A stretch of 64,000 nt of DNA from CBDFKY01 sp965248995 (GTDB taxonomy: Bacteria; Pseudomonadota; Alphaproteobacteria; Rickettsiales; UBA998): positions 310,001 to 374,000 of the forward strand of contig CBDFKY010000006.1 in NCBI GenBank assembly GCA_965248995.1, in the 5' to 3' direction. Of the stretch, positions 1 to 7,616 are shown in pieces (within the stretch, counting starts at the first letter, position 1; every line of letters starts with the position of its first letter). A program made the translations under genes and the position numbers. The notes under the pieces were generated by a model that saw only the letters and a list, made by a program, of their open reading frames with translations, searched no databases and was not told the origin of the DNA.

Positions 1-117
1 TCCCAGCTTGATGGCGCCGACATGCGGCGCGATCCTTTCCGCCAGCGCGTATGCCTCGGCCACGTCGGTCGTGTCGATGGCGCAGATGACGGGATTACGG
101 GGCGGTTGTATCGGCAT
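1..117 (-). CDS. pyrF: Orotidine 5'-phosphate decarboxylase, N-terminal part (cut by window edge)
   Basis: This is the last step of de novo UMP synthesis: decarboxylation of OMP in the cytoplasm. Only the first 39 codons lie in the window, reading leftward from an ATG at 117-115. The translation has the family's first beta strand, ICAIDTTD, where the Asp belongs to the OMP-binding site, followed by a helix and HVGAIKLG, which matches the 'phVgaIKLG' strand with the conserved Lys. The gene continues beyond base 1, so its length and the remaining catalytic residues cannot be checked. The assignment rests on two short but characteristic motifs in the right spacing. Confidence 0.82.
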   Translation of the reverse strand, partial: MPIQPPRNPVICAIDTTDVAEAYALAERIAPHVGAIKLG

Positions 118-173
118 GGGGCGAGTTTACCAAGAAAAGGTAAAAAAAACCATGCATCGTTGCATCGTTTTTT

Positions 174-698
174 CTACGCGCCGATTTCACGGGTCCGGTT
201 ACGTTCCGCGACATAGAGCAGCTGGGCGATTTTTTCCTGACGTTTCTTGAGCTCTTCCACCTGCTGCTTGTGCATGATGCGGTCCAGCATCAGGTCGACG
301 AAATCCAGGAAGATGCCGATCACCGCCTCTACGTGCAGCTTGATCTTCTCGACGATCGGGTCGGCAATATTGCGCAATCCCTGCACGCCCTCCCGGGTCG
401 CGGCCACTACCTGCTGCTGGTACGTGTCCAGCGCCGTATAGATCTTGCGCAGCGCCCGTTCCACGCGAGTGCGGCGGGTGGCGGCCTTATCCTTTTTGCC
501 GGCGATCTCGATGAATTCCTCGCAGAGGATATCCGTGGAGTCGCCGATCTGGTTGACCAGCGGTTCGATCAGGTCCAGCTGGGATTCCGGGTTTTCCACC
601 TGCGGGTCTTCGGCGGTGGAAAGCAGTTCCTCCGCCAGATTGTAGAGTTCCGCCACCTGATAGTATTTCAGTTCCAGTGTAGAGAGATCTTCCGTCAT
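174..698 (-). CDS. Unrecognised helical protein, 174 aa
   Basis: I do not recognise the family. The protein is predicted to be almost entirely alpha-helical: an acidic N-terminal half (YQVAELYNLAEELLSTAED), a basic middle (KKDKAATRRTRVERALRKIY) and an amphipathic C-terminal helix (KQQVEELKKRQEKIAQLL) that could form a coiled coil. One moderately hydrophobic stretch near residues 120-140 (AVIGIFLDFVDLML) is the only candidate membrane contact. I chose the ATG at 698 over a TTG nine bases upstream; neither has a clear Shine-Dalgarno sequence. It lies 39 bp after the next gene on the same strand and may be co-transcribed with it. Confidence 0.6.
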   Translation of the reverse strand: MTEDLSTLELKYYQVAELYNLAEELLSTAEDPQVENPESQLDLIEPLVNQIGDSTDILCEEFIEIAGKKDKAATRRTRVERALRKIYTALDTYQQQVVAATREGVQGLRNIADPIVEKIKLHVEAVIGIFLDFVDLMLDRIMHKQQVEELKKRQEKIAQLLYVAERNRTREIGA

Positions 699-737
699 AT
701 CAACCAACTTTAAAAAAGAGTAAATTCATCTAACCGA

Positions 738-1796
738 CTACGCTGCTCCTGTCAAGGCCAAATCCGGGTTCTGAGCGGCTAAAGCGCGGCGGGCCGCTTC
801 GATATCGACTTTGGACATGTTCGCCAGTTGCGGACTGGAGGATGCGGCCGGCGCGGTATTCTGCGCCACGGCGCGGCCCTGCTGGCGTTCCGCTTCCACT
901 TTGTCCCGCCAGTGGGTAGCCGAACGGCCAGCTTGCGGATAGGCTTCCGGTTCCGCCGCCACCACTGTTTCCTGGGTGATCATGTTGGGCTGCGATTGTT
1001 CCAGCGTTTTTTCGGGGGAATACGCAACCGGCATCACCTGGGTCGGAAGCACCGGCTGGCCGGGCAGGGCAATCACGTTGCCACCTTCTTTGGGAAGCGC
1101 TCCGATGGTGACCGGTTTGCCGTCCTTTCCCATTACCTGATTGGCGGCGAGACCTGCCGCCGCCACTCCTCCGGCTACCACTGCGGTGGTGGCGGGAACG
1201 TTCACTCCGTTTACTTCCTTGATATTTTTATCGGGCTTCTTATCGCTTTTCCCGCCCATCAGGTGAATGGCGCCCGACTCCGCCGCGTCCGCCGCCCGCT
1301 CGGAAATGGATTTTCCCGTGACGAAACCGACCACCAGATCGGGAATGATCGCCAGTCCCGAAATACCGAGTACGGAAGTACCCGCCAGCACCGCGCCCTT
1401 GGCGATTTTACCGGCGCCTTTGGCTCCGCGGCCATGCATGAAATCATTCGCCGCTTTGGCCACATAAACGGTGGCGATGACGCCCCCCACCACGTTGCCG
1501 AGCATGCCGAAATTAAAGGTATGCTTGACGCCTTCGCCGAGGCCGTTTGTCACCGCGTCGCCGAGTGGTTTCGCGCCGAGGTGCATCGCACCCTTCGCCA
1601 GTTCTTTTCCGACGAATGGGGTGCTTGCAGCTGCATTATAAGCCATGACAGAAGCGCCGGTTTTCCATACCGCATCAGCTGCACCGATCGTTTTTTCCGC
1701 CTTCCGCACGTTCTTCGCCGCGCCCGCCAGCTGGTCGGCGGCGTTTTTCTCGTCTTTTTTCTCCGGTTCTTTCAGGTACGGGTTTGCGTTGGCCAT
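738..1796 (-). CDS. Ala/Gly-rich protein with hydrophobic helices, 352 aa
   Basis: Unrecognised. The N-terminus is hydrophilic and Lys-rich. Hydrophobic, glycine-zipper-like stretches follow near residues 95-112 (GNVVGGVIATVYVAKA), 130-160 and 200-222 (VVAGGVAAAGLAANQ). The C-terminal third is Pro/Gln/Ala-rich and looks disordered. There is no N-terminal signal peptide. Such a layout is seen in pore-like or secreted membrane-inserting proteins, but nothing in the sequence fixes a role. The style resembles the proteins at 49445-51226 and 53281-54081, although I see no direct alignment. The gene is divergent from fabD. Confidence 0.6.
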   Translation of the reverse strand: MANANPYLKEPEKKDEKNAADQLAGAAKNVRKAEKTIGAADAVWKTGASVMAYNAAASTPFVGKELAKGAMHLGAKPLGDAVTNGLGEGVKHTFNFGMLGNVVGGVIATVYVAKAANDFMHGRGAKGAGKIAKGAVLAGTSVLGISGLAIIPDLVVGFVTGKSISERAADAAESGAIHLMGGKSDKKPDKNIKEVNGVNVPATTAVVAGGVAAAGLAANQVMGKDGKPVTIGALPKEGGNVIALPGQPVLPTQVMPVAYSPEKTLEQSQPNMITQETVVAAEPEAYPQAGRSATHWRDKVEAERQQGRAVAQNTAPAASSSPQLANMSKVDIEAARRALAAQNPDLALTGAA

Positions 1797-1949
1797 GGGT
1801 CGGGAATCAGGGTTGAAGCCTCTTATTACCCTTCAATCCTAGCACCGGACGGTGACAGTTTGATGAACGAAGGGCTGGCAATCGCGAAAAATATTGCCTA
1901 ATGTGCGTCTCCGTTCACGTTATCATCCCCCTTTAGAAGGAGTTCGCCC

Positions 1950-2903
1950 ATGACCCATATCGCCTGTATCTTTCCCGGTCAGGGTTCGCAGGAACTGCAG
2001 ATGGGAAAGTGGTTCCACGATCACAGCGCAGTCGCCAGGGAAGTGTATCAGGAAGTGGACGATGCGCTCAATTTCAAGCTTTCCGGCGTGATCTTCGGAG
2101 AGGACGCGGAAGCGCTGACCGCGACGGAAAACGCGCAGCCGGCCATCATGACGACTTCCATCGCCGTCTTCCGGACCCTGACGAAGGAAGCGGGATTTTC
2201 ACTTCCGGCACAAGCGCGCTATGTGGCGGGGCATTCGCTCGGGGAATACAGTGCTCTGTGCGCGGCGGGTTCCCTGTCGCTGGCCGATACCGCGCGGCTG
2301 CTTAAACTGCGGGGACAGGCGATGCAGCAGGCCGCACCGAAAGGCTACGGCAGCATGGCGGCGATTCTGGGGCTGGAAATCGAGCAGGTGGAGATGATCC
2401 TGGCCGCGCTGCCGGCGGGAAGCATCTGTGAAATCGCCAATGACAACGCGCCCGGTCAGGTGGTCATCAGCGGGGAGCGCGGTGCGGTGGAAGCGGCGCT
2501 TGAACGTGCCCGGGAGGCCGGGGCGAAGCGGGCGATTGCGCTGAACGTGTCGGCTCCCTTCCATTCCTCCATCATGCACCCTGCGGCGGAAGCGATGCGG
2601 CAGGCGTTAAATGATATTTCCCTGAGGCCGCCGGTCGTGCCCCTCGTGGCGAACGTGACGGCGGAGGCGGTGCAGGACCCTGCCGACATCCGGCGGTTAC
2701 TGGTCGAGCAGGTGACGGGGAGGGTGCGGTGGCGGGAATCCGTCTTGTGGCTGACGAAGGAAGGCATCAGCGAAACGCTGGAGATCGGCCACGGCAATGT
2801 GCTTTCCGGTCTCGGCAGGCGCATCCATAAGGATCTGCGCTGCACGTCCATCAACAGTGCGGAGACGATCGAAGCGTTCGGCAAGGCAAGCAAAGCCGCT
2901 TAG
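1950..2903 (+). CDS. fabD: Malonyl-CoA:ACP transacylase
   Basis: Transfers malonyl from CoA to acyl carrier protein, supplying extender units for type II fatty acid synthesis in the cytosol. The 317-aa length is normal. Visible motifs are the N-terminal FPGQGSQ loop (oxyanion hole), the nucleophile elbow GHSLGEYSA with Ser about residue 96, the Arg-containing KLRGQAMQ helix, and the catalytic His in APFHSS near residue 205. The ATG at 1950 follows a strong AGAAGGAG site about 8 bp upstream. The gene is monocistronic here and not beside fabG or acpP. Its stop overlaps the stop of the convergent gene at 2900-3241. Confidence 0.95.
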   Translation: MTHIACIFPGQGSQELQMGKWFHDHSAVAREVYQEVDDALNFKLSGVIFGEDAEALTATENAQPAIMTTSIAVFRTLTKEAGFSLPAQARYVAGHSLGEYSALCAAGSLSLADTARLLKLRGQAMQQAAPKGYGSMAAILGLEIEQVEMILAALPAGSICEIANDNAPGQVVISGERGAVEAALERAREAGAKRAIALNVSAPFHSSIMHPAAEAMRQALNDISLRPPVVPLVANVTAEAVQDPADIRRLLVEQVTGRVRWRESVLWLTKEGISETLEIGHGNVLSGLGRRIHKDLRCTSINSAETIEAFGKASKAA

Positions 2904-3241
2904 GAAGATTCATGAAAGCGGTGCAGCACGCGGTGAAAGACGGGCACCAGAAACAGGCCGCCGCAGACCATCAGGAAAATACCCGAATAGATCGCGTAGA
3001 TGCCCGCGAATAATTTACCGCCTGCGCTATGCGGCGGATCGACCGGGCCCATGCCGCCGAGCAGCATCGCCGCATTCAGGAACGCGTCCATCCAGGAAAG
3101 GTGCTCCAGCAGGTGATAGCCGACCATGCCGACCGCCAGTGACAGGGTGAAAGACAGCAGGGTGAAGAACAGCCAGAGCGAAAGCCGCTTCCTGAACGCC
3201 GCCTTGGAGATGACGGGCTGGTTGTGATGCTCCAGTTTCAT
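2900..3241 (-). CDS. Small two-helix membrane protein resembling an ion-channel pore module, 113 aa
   Basis: The start ATG overlaps the murG stop as ATGA, so translation is probably coupled to murG. Two membrane helices are visible (about residues 23-45 and 78-101). Between them lies a pore-helix-like segment ending in LLGGMGPVDPP, then GGKLFAGIYAIYSG, and the protein ends in a His/Arg-rich tail (HRVLHRFH). The order helix, pore loop, GK(L/I)FA helix is that of two-TM potassium channels, but the selectivity-filter position carries GGMGP instead of TVGYG. Proteins of this kind occur in proteobacteria and are usually left as hypothetical. Ion conduction is inference only. Confidence 0.7.
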   Translation of the reverse strand: MKLEHHNQPVISKAAFRKRLSLWLFFTLLSFTLSLAVGMVGYHLLEHLSWMDAFLNAAMLLGGMGPVDPPHSAGGKLFAGIYAIYSGIFLMVCGGLFLVPVFHRVLHRFHESS

Positions 3242-4338
3242 GAGGCGATACATTCCAGCACGCAGGCCGCGAGTTTGTCCGCCGCGTCGGCGGCGCCCAT
3301 CGCATGAGAGGCGGCGGCCGCCTTTGCCAGCTGTTCCGGTTGAGACAGCACATCCTTTAACCGCGCCGCCAGCGCTTCGGCGGTGAAAGAGGGCTGGGGC
3401 ATGAGCCATCCCGCCCCGGCGTCGGCAACGGCGCGGGCATTGACGGTCTGGTGGTCTTCCGCCGCATGGGGCAGCGGGACGAGTATCGCCGGGCGTCCGG
3501 CGCAGGCGAGTTCCGCCACGGTAGAGGCTCCGGCGCGGGCGATGAGCAGATGCGCCCATCCGAGACGTTCGGGCATGTCATTGAAAAAAGGCTGGATTAC
3601 GGCGGTGATATTTAAGTCAGCGCAGGCATTTTCCAGTTCTTCAAGCTGCTCGAGCCGTACCTGCTGCACAAGGCGGATACGCGCGCGTTCCGCCTCTTCC
3701 AGCAGGCTCAGGGCTTTCGGAATAATGTCCCCAAGAATCGCCGCTCCCTGCGATCCTCCCGTCACCAGCAGATGCAGGGGGCCGTTCGCCACGGGAGGTT
3801 GATAGGGTGTATGCCGCATCTGGCTTATCGCGGCGCGGACGGGGTTACCTACTAGCCGCAGTTTCGCCATGTCCGCCGGTTTGGCTCCGGCAGTGGCTGT
3901 GAATGACGTGGCGATCGCTCTCGCACGCGGCGCGATCATCCGGTTGGTCTTGCCGAGCAGGGCGTTTTGTTCGTGGATCACCGTCGGCAGCCCGAGGGAT
4001 TGCGCCGCCAGCATGGTCGGCAGGGAGGGGTATCCCCCGAACCCTACCACCGCCTGCGGTGTCAGGCGTTTCATGTGGGCGCGCGCCTTGGTGAAGGCCA
4101 GCATCACGGAGCCGAGCCCTTTTATCTTCTTACCCAGTGAACCTCCGGGCTGGAGGGTGGGCAGGATATGCGTTTCATAGTCCAGAAGGCTCGAACTGGA
4201 AGCGTATCTACGGAAACGCCCGTCCGCCAGGAAAATGGCCGTATACTCCTTGCCGCGCAGACATTCCGCCAGCGCTTCCGCGGGGAAAATATGCCCCCCT
4301 GTCCCCCCCGTCGCCAGGATGATCCGCCCTGTTGTCAT
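3238..4338 (-). CDS. murG: UDP-GlcNAc--lipid I N-acetylglucosaminyltransferase
   Basis: Adds GlcNAc to lipid I on the inner face of the cytoplasmic membrane to give lipid II, the peptidoglycan precursor. The 366-aa length is typical. The N-terminal glycine-rich loop is ATGGTGGHIFPA, followed by IHEQNALLGKTNR. The second loop, VTGGSQGA, opens the C-terminal UDP-GlcNAc domain, and GASTVAELACAGRPAILVPLP is the sugar-nucleotide binding region. It overlaps ftsW by 4 nt upstream and the small pore-like gene by 4 nt downstream, so the three form one coupled unit. murC and murB, the usual dcw neighbours, are not adjacent. Confidence 0.96.
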   Translation of the reverse strand: MTTGRIILATGGTGGHIFPAEALAECLRGKEYTAIFLADGRFRRYASSSSLLDYETHILPTLQPGGSLGKKIKGLGSVMLAFTKARAHMKRLTPQAVVGFGGYPSLPTMLAAQSLGLPTVIHEQNALLGKTNRMIAPRARAIATSFTATAGAKPADMAKLRLVGNPVRAAISQMRHTPYQPPVANGPLHLLVTGGSQGAAILGDIIPKALSLLEEAERARIRLVQQVRLEQLEELENACADLNITAVIQPFFNDMPERLGWAHLLIARAGASTVAELACAGRPAILVPLPHAAEDHQTVNARAVADAGAGWLMPQPSFTAEALAARLKDVLSQPEQLAKAAAASHAMGAADAADKLAACVLECIAS

Positions 4339-5510
4339 GAAAGCGCGCCGCCTTTCCAGCCGAAATGCGTCGCATGGGGAAGGGAGCCATAGCGGCGGCG
4401 CGACAGGCCCAGAATCGCCCCCGCGGTCACTGCCATCGCCAGCAGGGAAGAGCCGCCGTAACTTAAAAACGGGAGGGTCATTCCCTTGGCGGGCAGCAGG
4501 TGCACCGCCACGCCCATGTTGATGAACGCCTGCAGGCCGAACTGCGCCACCAGTCCGGACATCGCCAGCATGATGAACATGTCGGGTGATTTCGAGGCGC
4601 GGTAGAGGCCGCGCATGATCACCAGCGCGAACAGGCCCGCCGTCATGAGGGCAACCAGCATTCCGAATTCCTCGCCGATCACCGCGTAGATGAAATCCGT
4701 GTGCGCGTCAGGCAGCTGCCATTTGACCTGTCCCTCGCCCGGGCCTGTTCCCGTCAAGCCACCGGCGCTGAACGCTTCGAGCGATTTGCTCACCTGGTAG
4801 TTATCAACGGTGGAAGGGTCCATGAATCCGTTGATCCGGTCCGCCACGTGCGGGAACAGCATGTAGGCCCCGAACAACGCGCTCAGTCCCAGCCCGCCGA
4901 GCGCCCCCACCCAGAGTACCGAAATACCGGACATGAACAGCTGCACCCCGAAAATCATGGTCAGCGTCATGGTCATGCCGACGTCCGGCTGGATCAGCAG
5001 CAGGGCCGCGCAGATCACGAATAAGCTGCAGGAAATCTTATACCCCGGAAATCCCACCATGCGCCGCTGTTCCGAAAAGATCCACGCCACCACGATGGAG
5101 AAGCACGGCTTCATGAATTCCGACGGCTGCAGGGTGATGAAGCCGATATCCAGCCAGCGCTTCGCTCCTTTTGAATCCGTCCCGATCAGCGGCAGCAGAA
5201 GCATTACGGCCAGGCTCGCCGCCAGCCCGAGCGTCGCGAAGCGCCGGATGGTGCGTATCTCCAGCAGGGATACGGCGATCATGGTGAGGAAAGACAGCAC
5301 CAGAAACACATATTGCCGGGTGACGAAATGATAGGCGTCGAACCCCACGCGCCGCGCCACCGGCGGGCTGGCGGCGGTAACCATCACCGCCGAAATGATC
5401 ATTAAAGAGAGGAAACAGACCAGCAGCAGGCGGTCGATCGTCCACCACCATTGCCCGATACGGCCCGTATTGGTGCGGTCGGTGCGGATACTCTTTCGCC
5501 ATCCTGTCAT
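4335..5510 (-). CDS. ftsW: Septal peptidoglycan polymerase of the SEDS family
   Basis: SEDS glycosyltransferase that polymerises lipid II at the division septum together with a class B PBP. About ten membrane helices are visible. Characteristic blocks are KGAKRWLDIGFITLQPSEFMK, the extracellular loop around TDFIYAVIGEEFG, and LPAKGMTLPFLSYGGSS near the C-terminus. RodA shares these motifs; adjacency to murG favours FtsW. The N-terminus (about 20 residues before the first helix) is basic. The stop overlaps the murG start by 4 nt. Upstream, 5511-5591 is a short spacer before the hdaA stop. Confidence 0.93.
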   Translation of the reverse strand: MTGWRKSIRTDRTNTGRIGQWWWTIDRLLLVCFLSLMIISAVMVTAASPPVARRVGFDAYHFVTRQYVFLVLSFLTMIAVSLLEIRTIRRFATLGLAASLAVMLLLPLIGTDSKGAKRWLDIGFITLQPSEFMKPCFSIVVAWIFSEQRRMVGFPGYKISCSLFVICAALLLIQPDVGMTMTLTMIFGVQLFMSGISVLWVGALGGLGLSALFGAYMLFPHVADRINGFMDPSTVDNYQVSKSLEAFSAGGLTGTGPGEGQVKWQLPDAHTDFIYAVIGEEFGMLVALMTAGLFALVIMRGLYRASKSPDMFIMLAMSGLVAQFGLQAFINMGVAVHLLPAKGMTLPFLSYGGSSLLAMAVTAGAILGLSRRRYGSLPHATHFGWKGGALS

Positions 5511-5591
5511 AAACGTTTCCTACCCTGCAGTCATTCCAGCCCCATCATCAGGCCGGTCCTTCTTCATTCCGGCCCTCTTTAATTCCGGCCC

Positions 5592-6239
5592 TTACGGATA
5601 CAGCAGAAGCAATACCTCGCGTGCCAGCGGCAACGTGATGGATTGCCTCTTTTCCAGAGATAAATGATCCAGCGCTTCCACGCAAGCGATCACTGCGGCG
5701 AAGGAACGCGGCAGGCGGGCGAGGGCGTAGGCGATCACCCCCGGTTCCACCCGCAGCTGCCGCACGGAGAGCTGCTGGATGAACAGGGCGTGCAGCATGG
5801 CGTCATCGGGTGGCAGGATAGCGACGCTGCGGGCGGCCCGCAGGCGCGAGGCGAGATCGGGCAGTCGCACAGGCAGCCGCTGCGCGGGCTGGCGGCAGCA
5901 GATCAACAGCTGGGAGCCCGTTTCCCTGATGACGTTGAGCAGATGGAACAGGCTGACCTCTTCATCAAGCGTCAGCGGATCGAGGAGATAACGTTCCCGC
6001 GCACCGATGTTCGGAAGGTAATGAGTGATCGGTTCGTGGATAAGGCGCGCGCCATGCAGATGCGCCCACTCCGTCGCCAGAAGCGTTTTTCCGGAACCTT
6101 CCTCGCCGCTCAGCACCAGCACGGGTTCCCGCCATCCGGAGAGCACCGTCCTTACCGCCAGCGCGTTGCCCTCCCCTATGATGAGCTCGGATCCCGCCGC
6201 GCTACCCACGGATTCCAGCGATAGGGAGTATTGATGCAT
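5592..6239 (-). CDS. hdaA: DnaA-related replication regulator HdaA
   Basis: Single AAA+ domain related to DnaA domain III, without the DnaA DNA-binding domain. In alphaproteobacteria HdaA works with the beta clamp to stimulate hydrolysis of DnaA-ATP. The 215-aa length fits. The Walker A loop is SGEEGSGKT near residue 45; a DPLT-DEEVSLFHLLNVIRE segment stands where Walker B lies and is poorly conserved, and LPDLASRLRAA matches the DnaA/Hda sensor region. A canonical clamp-binding QL(S/D)LPL motif is not evident at the N-terminus, where HQYSLSLE may replace it. Its ATG overlaps the stop of the preceding gene as TGATG. Confidence 0.85.
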   Translation of the reverse strand: MHQYSLSLESVGSAAGSELIIGEGNALAVRTVLSGWREPVLVLSGEEGSGKTLLATEWAHLHGARLIHEPITHYLPNIGARERYLLDPLTLDEEVSLFHLLNVIRETGSQLLICCRQPAQRLPVRLPDLASRLRAARSVAILPPDDAMLHALFIQQLSVRQLRVEPGVIAYALARLPRSFAAVIACVEALDHLSLEKRQSITLPLAREVLLLLYP

Positions 6240-6487
6240 CAGGCGCCGGTGACCGTCTCTGCGGGTGAAAGCGAAAGGACTCTCGCATCTTCTTTCAGCA
6301 GGACCGGAATGCCGTTGCGAATCGGAAAAGCGAGCCCCGCCTGGCGGCTGATGAGTTCCTGGCCCGATTCATCATACACCAGCGCGGCCTTCGTCACCGG
6401 GCAGACCAGCAGGGCGAGCAGCGACGTATCGAAGCGCGGCTGCGCCGTATTGTTCGAGGAACCGGATGCGTTTTCCGTATTCTCCAT
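6239..6487 (-). CDS. Trm112-like small zinc-ribbon-type protein
   Basis: Trm112p-family protein of about 82 aa. The family in bacteria is often one short domain that binds and stabilises methyltransferases; the partner here is unknown. The diagnostic core is LLALLVCPVTKAAL, followed by ELISRQAGLAFPIRNGIPVLL. Only one of the usual zinc cysteines (CPVT) remains, which is common in bacterial members. I chose the ATG at 6487 because a GGACAGG sequence lies just upstream; two further ATGs exist upstream in frame. The stop overlaps the hdaA start (TGATG), so the two are probably translated together. Confidence 0.8.
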   Translation of the reverse strand: MENTENASGSSNNTAQPRFDTSLLALLVCPVTKAALVYDESGQELISRQAGLAFPIRNGIPVLLKEDARVLSLSPAETVTGA

Positions 6488-6598
6488 GCCGTACCTGTCC
6501 ATCGTTGCGTTTTTACGCTTGCAATATACCCCAACCTCGCTATTATCCGCAACCTGTTTAAAGGCGTGCTCAGGCATTCGTTAAACGTGGCAGGATCA

Positions 6599-6673
6599 GC
6601 GGGTGTAGCTCAGGGGTAGAGCGCAACCTTGCCAAGGTTGAAGTCGAGAGTTCGAATCTCTTCACCCGCTCCA
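6599..6673 (+). tRNA. tRNA-Gly (GCC)
   Basis: A 75-nt gene with CCA encoded. The acceptor stem GCGGGTG pairs with CACCCGC, the anticodon stem CAACC/GGTTG encloses the loop TTGCCAA with anticodon GCC, and the T arm reads GAGAG-TTCGAAT-CTCTT. The discriminator base is T, usual for glycine tRNA. It is the integration target of the element that follows; the 3' half of the gene is part of the 55-bp direct repeat. Confidence 0.97.
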
Positions 6674-6679
6674 GTTTTT
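6625..6679 (+). repeat. Left attachment repeat (attL core)
   Basis: A 55-bp sequence identical to 19500-19554. It begins in the anticodon stem of tRNA-Gly and ends five T residues past the CCA. At this end the tRNA gene is complete, so the element's copy restores the 3' half. Confidence 0.93.
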
Positions 6680-6737
6680 CTTATGCTTTTCAATGGTTTA
6701 TTGAGGCGCAAGTCCTCCACATTTCCTTTTAATTTTT

Positions 6738-6760
6738 TTCGGGGAAGCATGGGGGAAGCA
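6738..6760 (+). repeat. Candidate integrase arm-type site, left
   Basis: A 23-bp sequence containing two tandem GGGGAAGCA units. It recurs with one mismatch at 19351-19373 near the other end of the element, in the same orientation. Paired short direct repeats just inside both att cores are the expected form of integrase arm-binding sites. The role is inferred from position. Confidence 0.65.
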
Positions 6761-6802
6761 AACGGCACAATGTCATTATTATGTGCGGTGCTGGATTTTT
6801 TC

Positions 6803-7138
6803 TCAAACTCTATTATCTGACTCTCCTGTTACCCCTGCCTGATGCGCTACCAGCGCATGAATCATCGCATAGTCATGAGTGCGTTCTGCTTCCCGCAAGT
6901 CATATTCATTTTGAAGGTTCATCCAAAATTGCGCTGTGGTGCCAAGTGCCTTTCCAAGGCGTATAGCCGTATCCATCGTAATGGGGCGCTCTCCCCTGCA
7001 TATCGCTGATATACGGCTGCGCGGCACACCAATGGCGGCGGCAAGCTGTGACTGGCTGATGTCCAGATCATCCAGAAAATCCTGTTGCAGTAGTTCCCCC
7101 GCATGTTTCATGCGAAGCGGTGCGTTGTGTTGTTCCAT
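6803..7138 (-). CDS. higA: HigA-family antitoxin (XRE helix-turn-helix)
   Basis: Antitoxin and autorepressor of the adjacent HigB-type toxin. The 111-aa protein has the HigA signature: an N-terminal HAGELLQQDFLDDL segment, an HTH with LSQSQLAAAIGVPRSRISAICRGERPIT around residues 27-55, then TAIRLGKALGTTAQFWMNLQNEYDL. It lies 14 bp after the toxin gene on the same strand, the usual HigB-HigA order. The module may stabilise the integrated element. Confidence 0.9.
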   Translation of the reverse strand: MEQHNAPLRMKHAGELLQQDFLDDLDISQSQLAAAIGVPRSRISAICRGERPITMDTAIRLGKALGTTAQFWMNLQNEYDLREAERTHDYAMIHALVAHQAGVTGESDNRV

Positions 7139-7152
7139 CGTATTGTCTCCCT

Positions 7153-7434
7153 TTAGTGGTAATCTATTATCTCTACGTCCTGAACCTTACCGTCCAGCCA
7201 TATAAAGCATATGCGCCACTGTTTATTGATGCGGATGCTATATTGTCCTTCACGGTTGCCATGCAGTTTTTCCAGATGGTTGCTGGGTGGTATCCGCAAA
7301 TCATTGATATGAGTCGCCGCATTAATGTATGCCAGTTTATCCAAAGCCCGTTGCTGGATGTCGGGCGGAAATTTCCTGCTACGTTCCCCACACCAGAGTT
7401 TTTCCGTTTCACGACATGCAAAGCTCAGAATCAT
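7153..7434 (-). CDS. higB: HigB/RelE-like mRNA interferase toxin
   Basis: RelE-superfamily toxin that cleaves mRNA on the ribosome; inhibited by HigA. The body shows the family pattern: MILSFACRETEKLWCGE, ALDKLAYINAA, LRIPPSNHLEKLHGNREGQYSIRINKQWRICFIW with the conserved Arg and Trp, and VEIIDYH at the end. I start it at the ATG at 7434, which gives the usual 93 aa; longer in-frame starts at 7443 and 7470 would lie inside or upstream of the promoter described below. A -10 element ends only about 8 nt upstream of this ATG. Confidence 0.88.
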   Translation of the reverse strand: MILSFACRETEKLWCGERSRKFPPDIQQRALDKLAYINAATHINDLRIPPSNHLEKLHGNREGQYSIRINKQWRICFIWLDGKVQDVEIIDYH

Positions 7435-7441
7435 AAAAGGC

Positions 7442-7470
7442 ATTGTACCGTGATGCGGGACAAAATGCAA
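7442..7470 (-). promoter_or_regulatory. Promoter of higBA, near-consensus sigma-70 type
   Basis: On the minus strand TTGCAT (7470-7465) and TACAAT (7447-7442) are separated by exactly 17 bp. The -10 lies about 8 nt before the higB ATG, so the transcript would be leaderless or nearly so. A 20-bp sequence covering the spacer and the -10 (7442-7461) is repeated exactly at 7476-7495, as expected for tandem HigA operator sites. Confidence 0.7.
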
Positions 7471-7495
7471 GGGGGATTGTACCGTGATGCGGGAC
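7442..7495. repeat. Tandem 20-bp direct repeat upstream of higB
   Basis: Two identical 20-bp copies at 7442-7461 and 7476-7495, spaced 34 bp start to start. On the coding strand of higB each reads GTCCCGCATCACGGTACAAT. The downstream copy overlaps the promoter -10. A likely role is binding of HigA or the HigBA complex. Confidence 0.75.
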
Positions 7496-7616
7496 GGTCT
7501 TGTTCATATTCCCCACTTGCAGGGAACGAATCATTCATTTATTGATTGAGTTAGCTTAAGCTCTGGGGCTTAAACCGCTTAATAATGACGATTAGTATTT
7601 TACATAGGTCACTTGA

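Noticed and set aside
828..1901. Long open frame on the plus strand opposite the 352-aa protein
   Set aside because: It is the antisense shadow in a G+C-rich region; its product is Arg/His-rich and of low plausibility, and the minus-strand frame has better composition.
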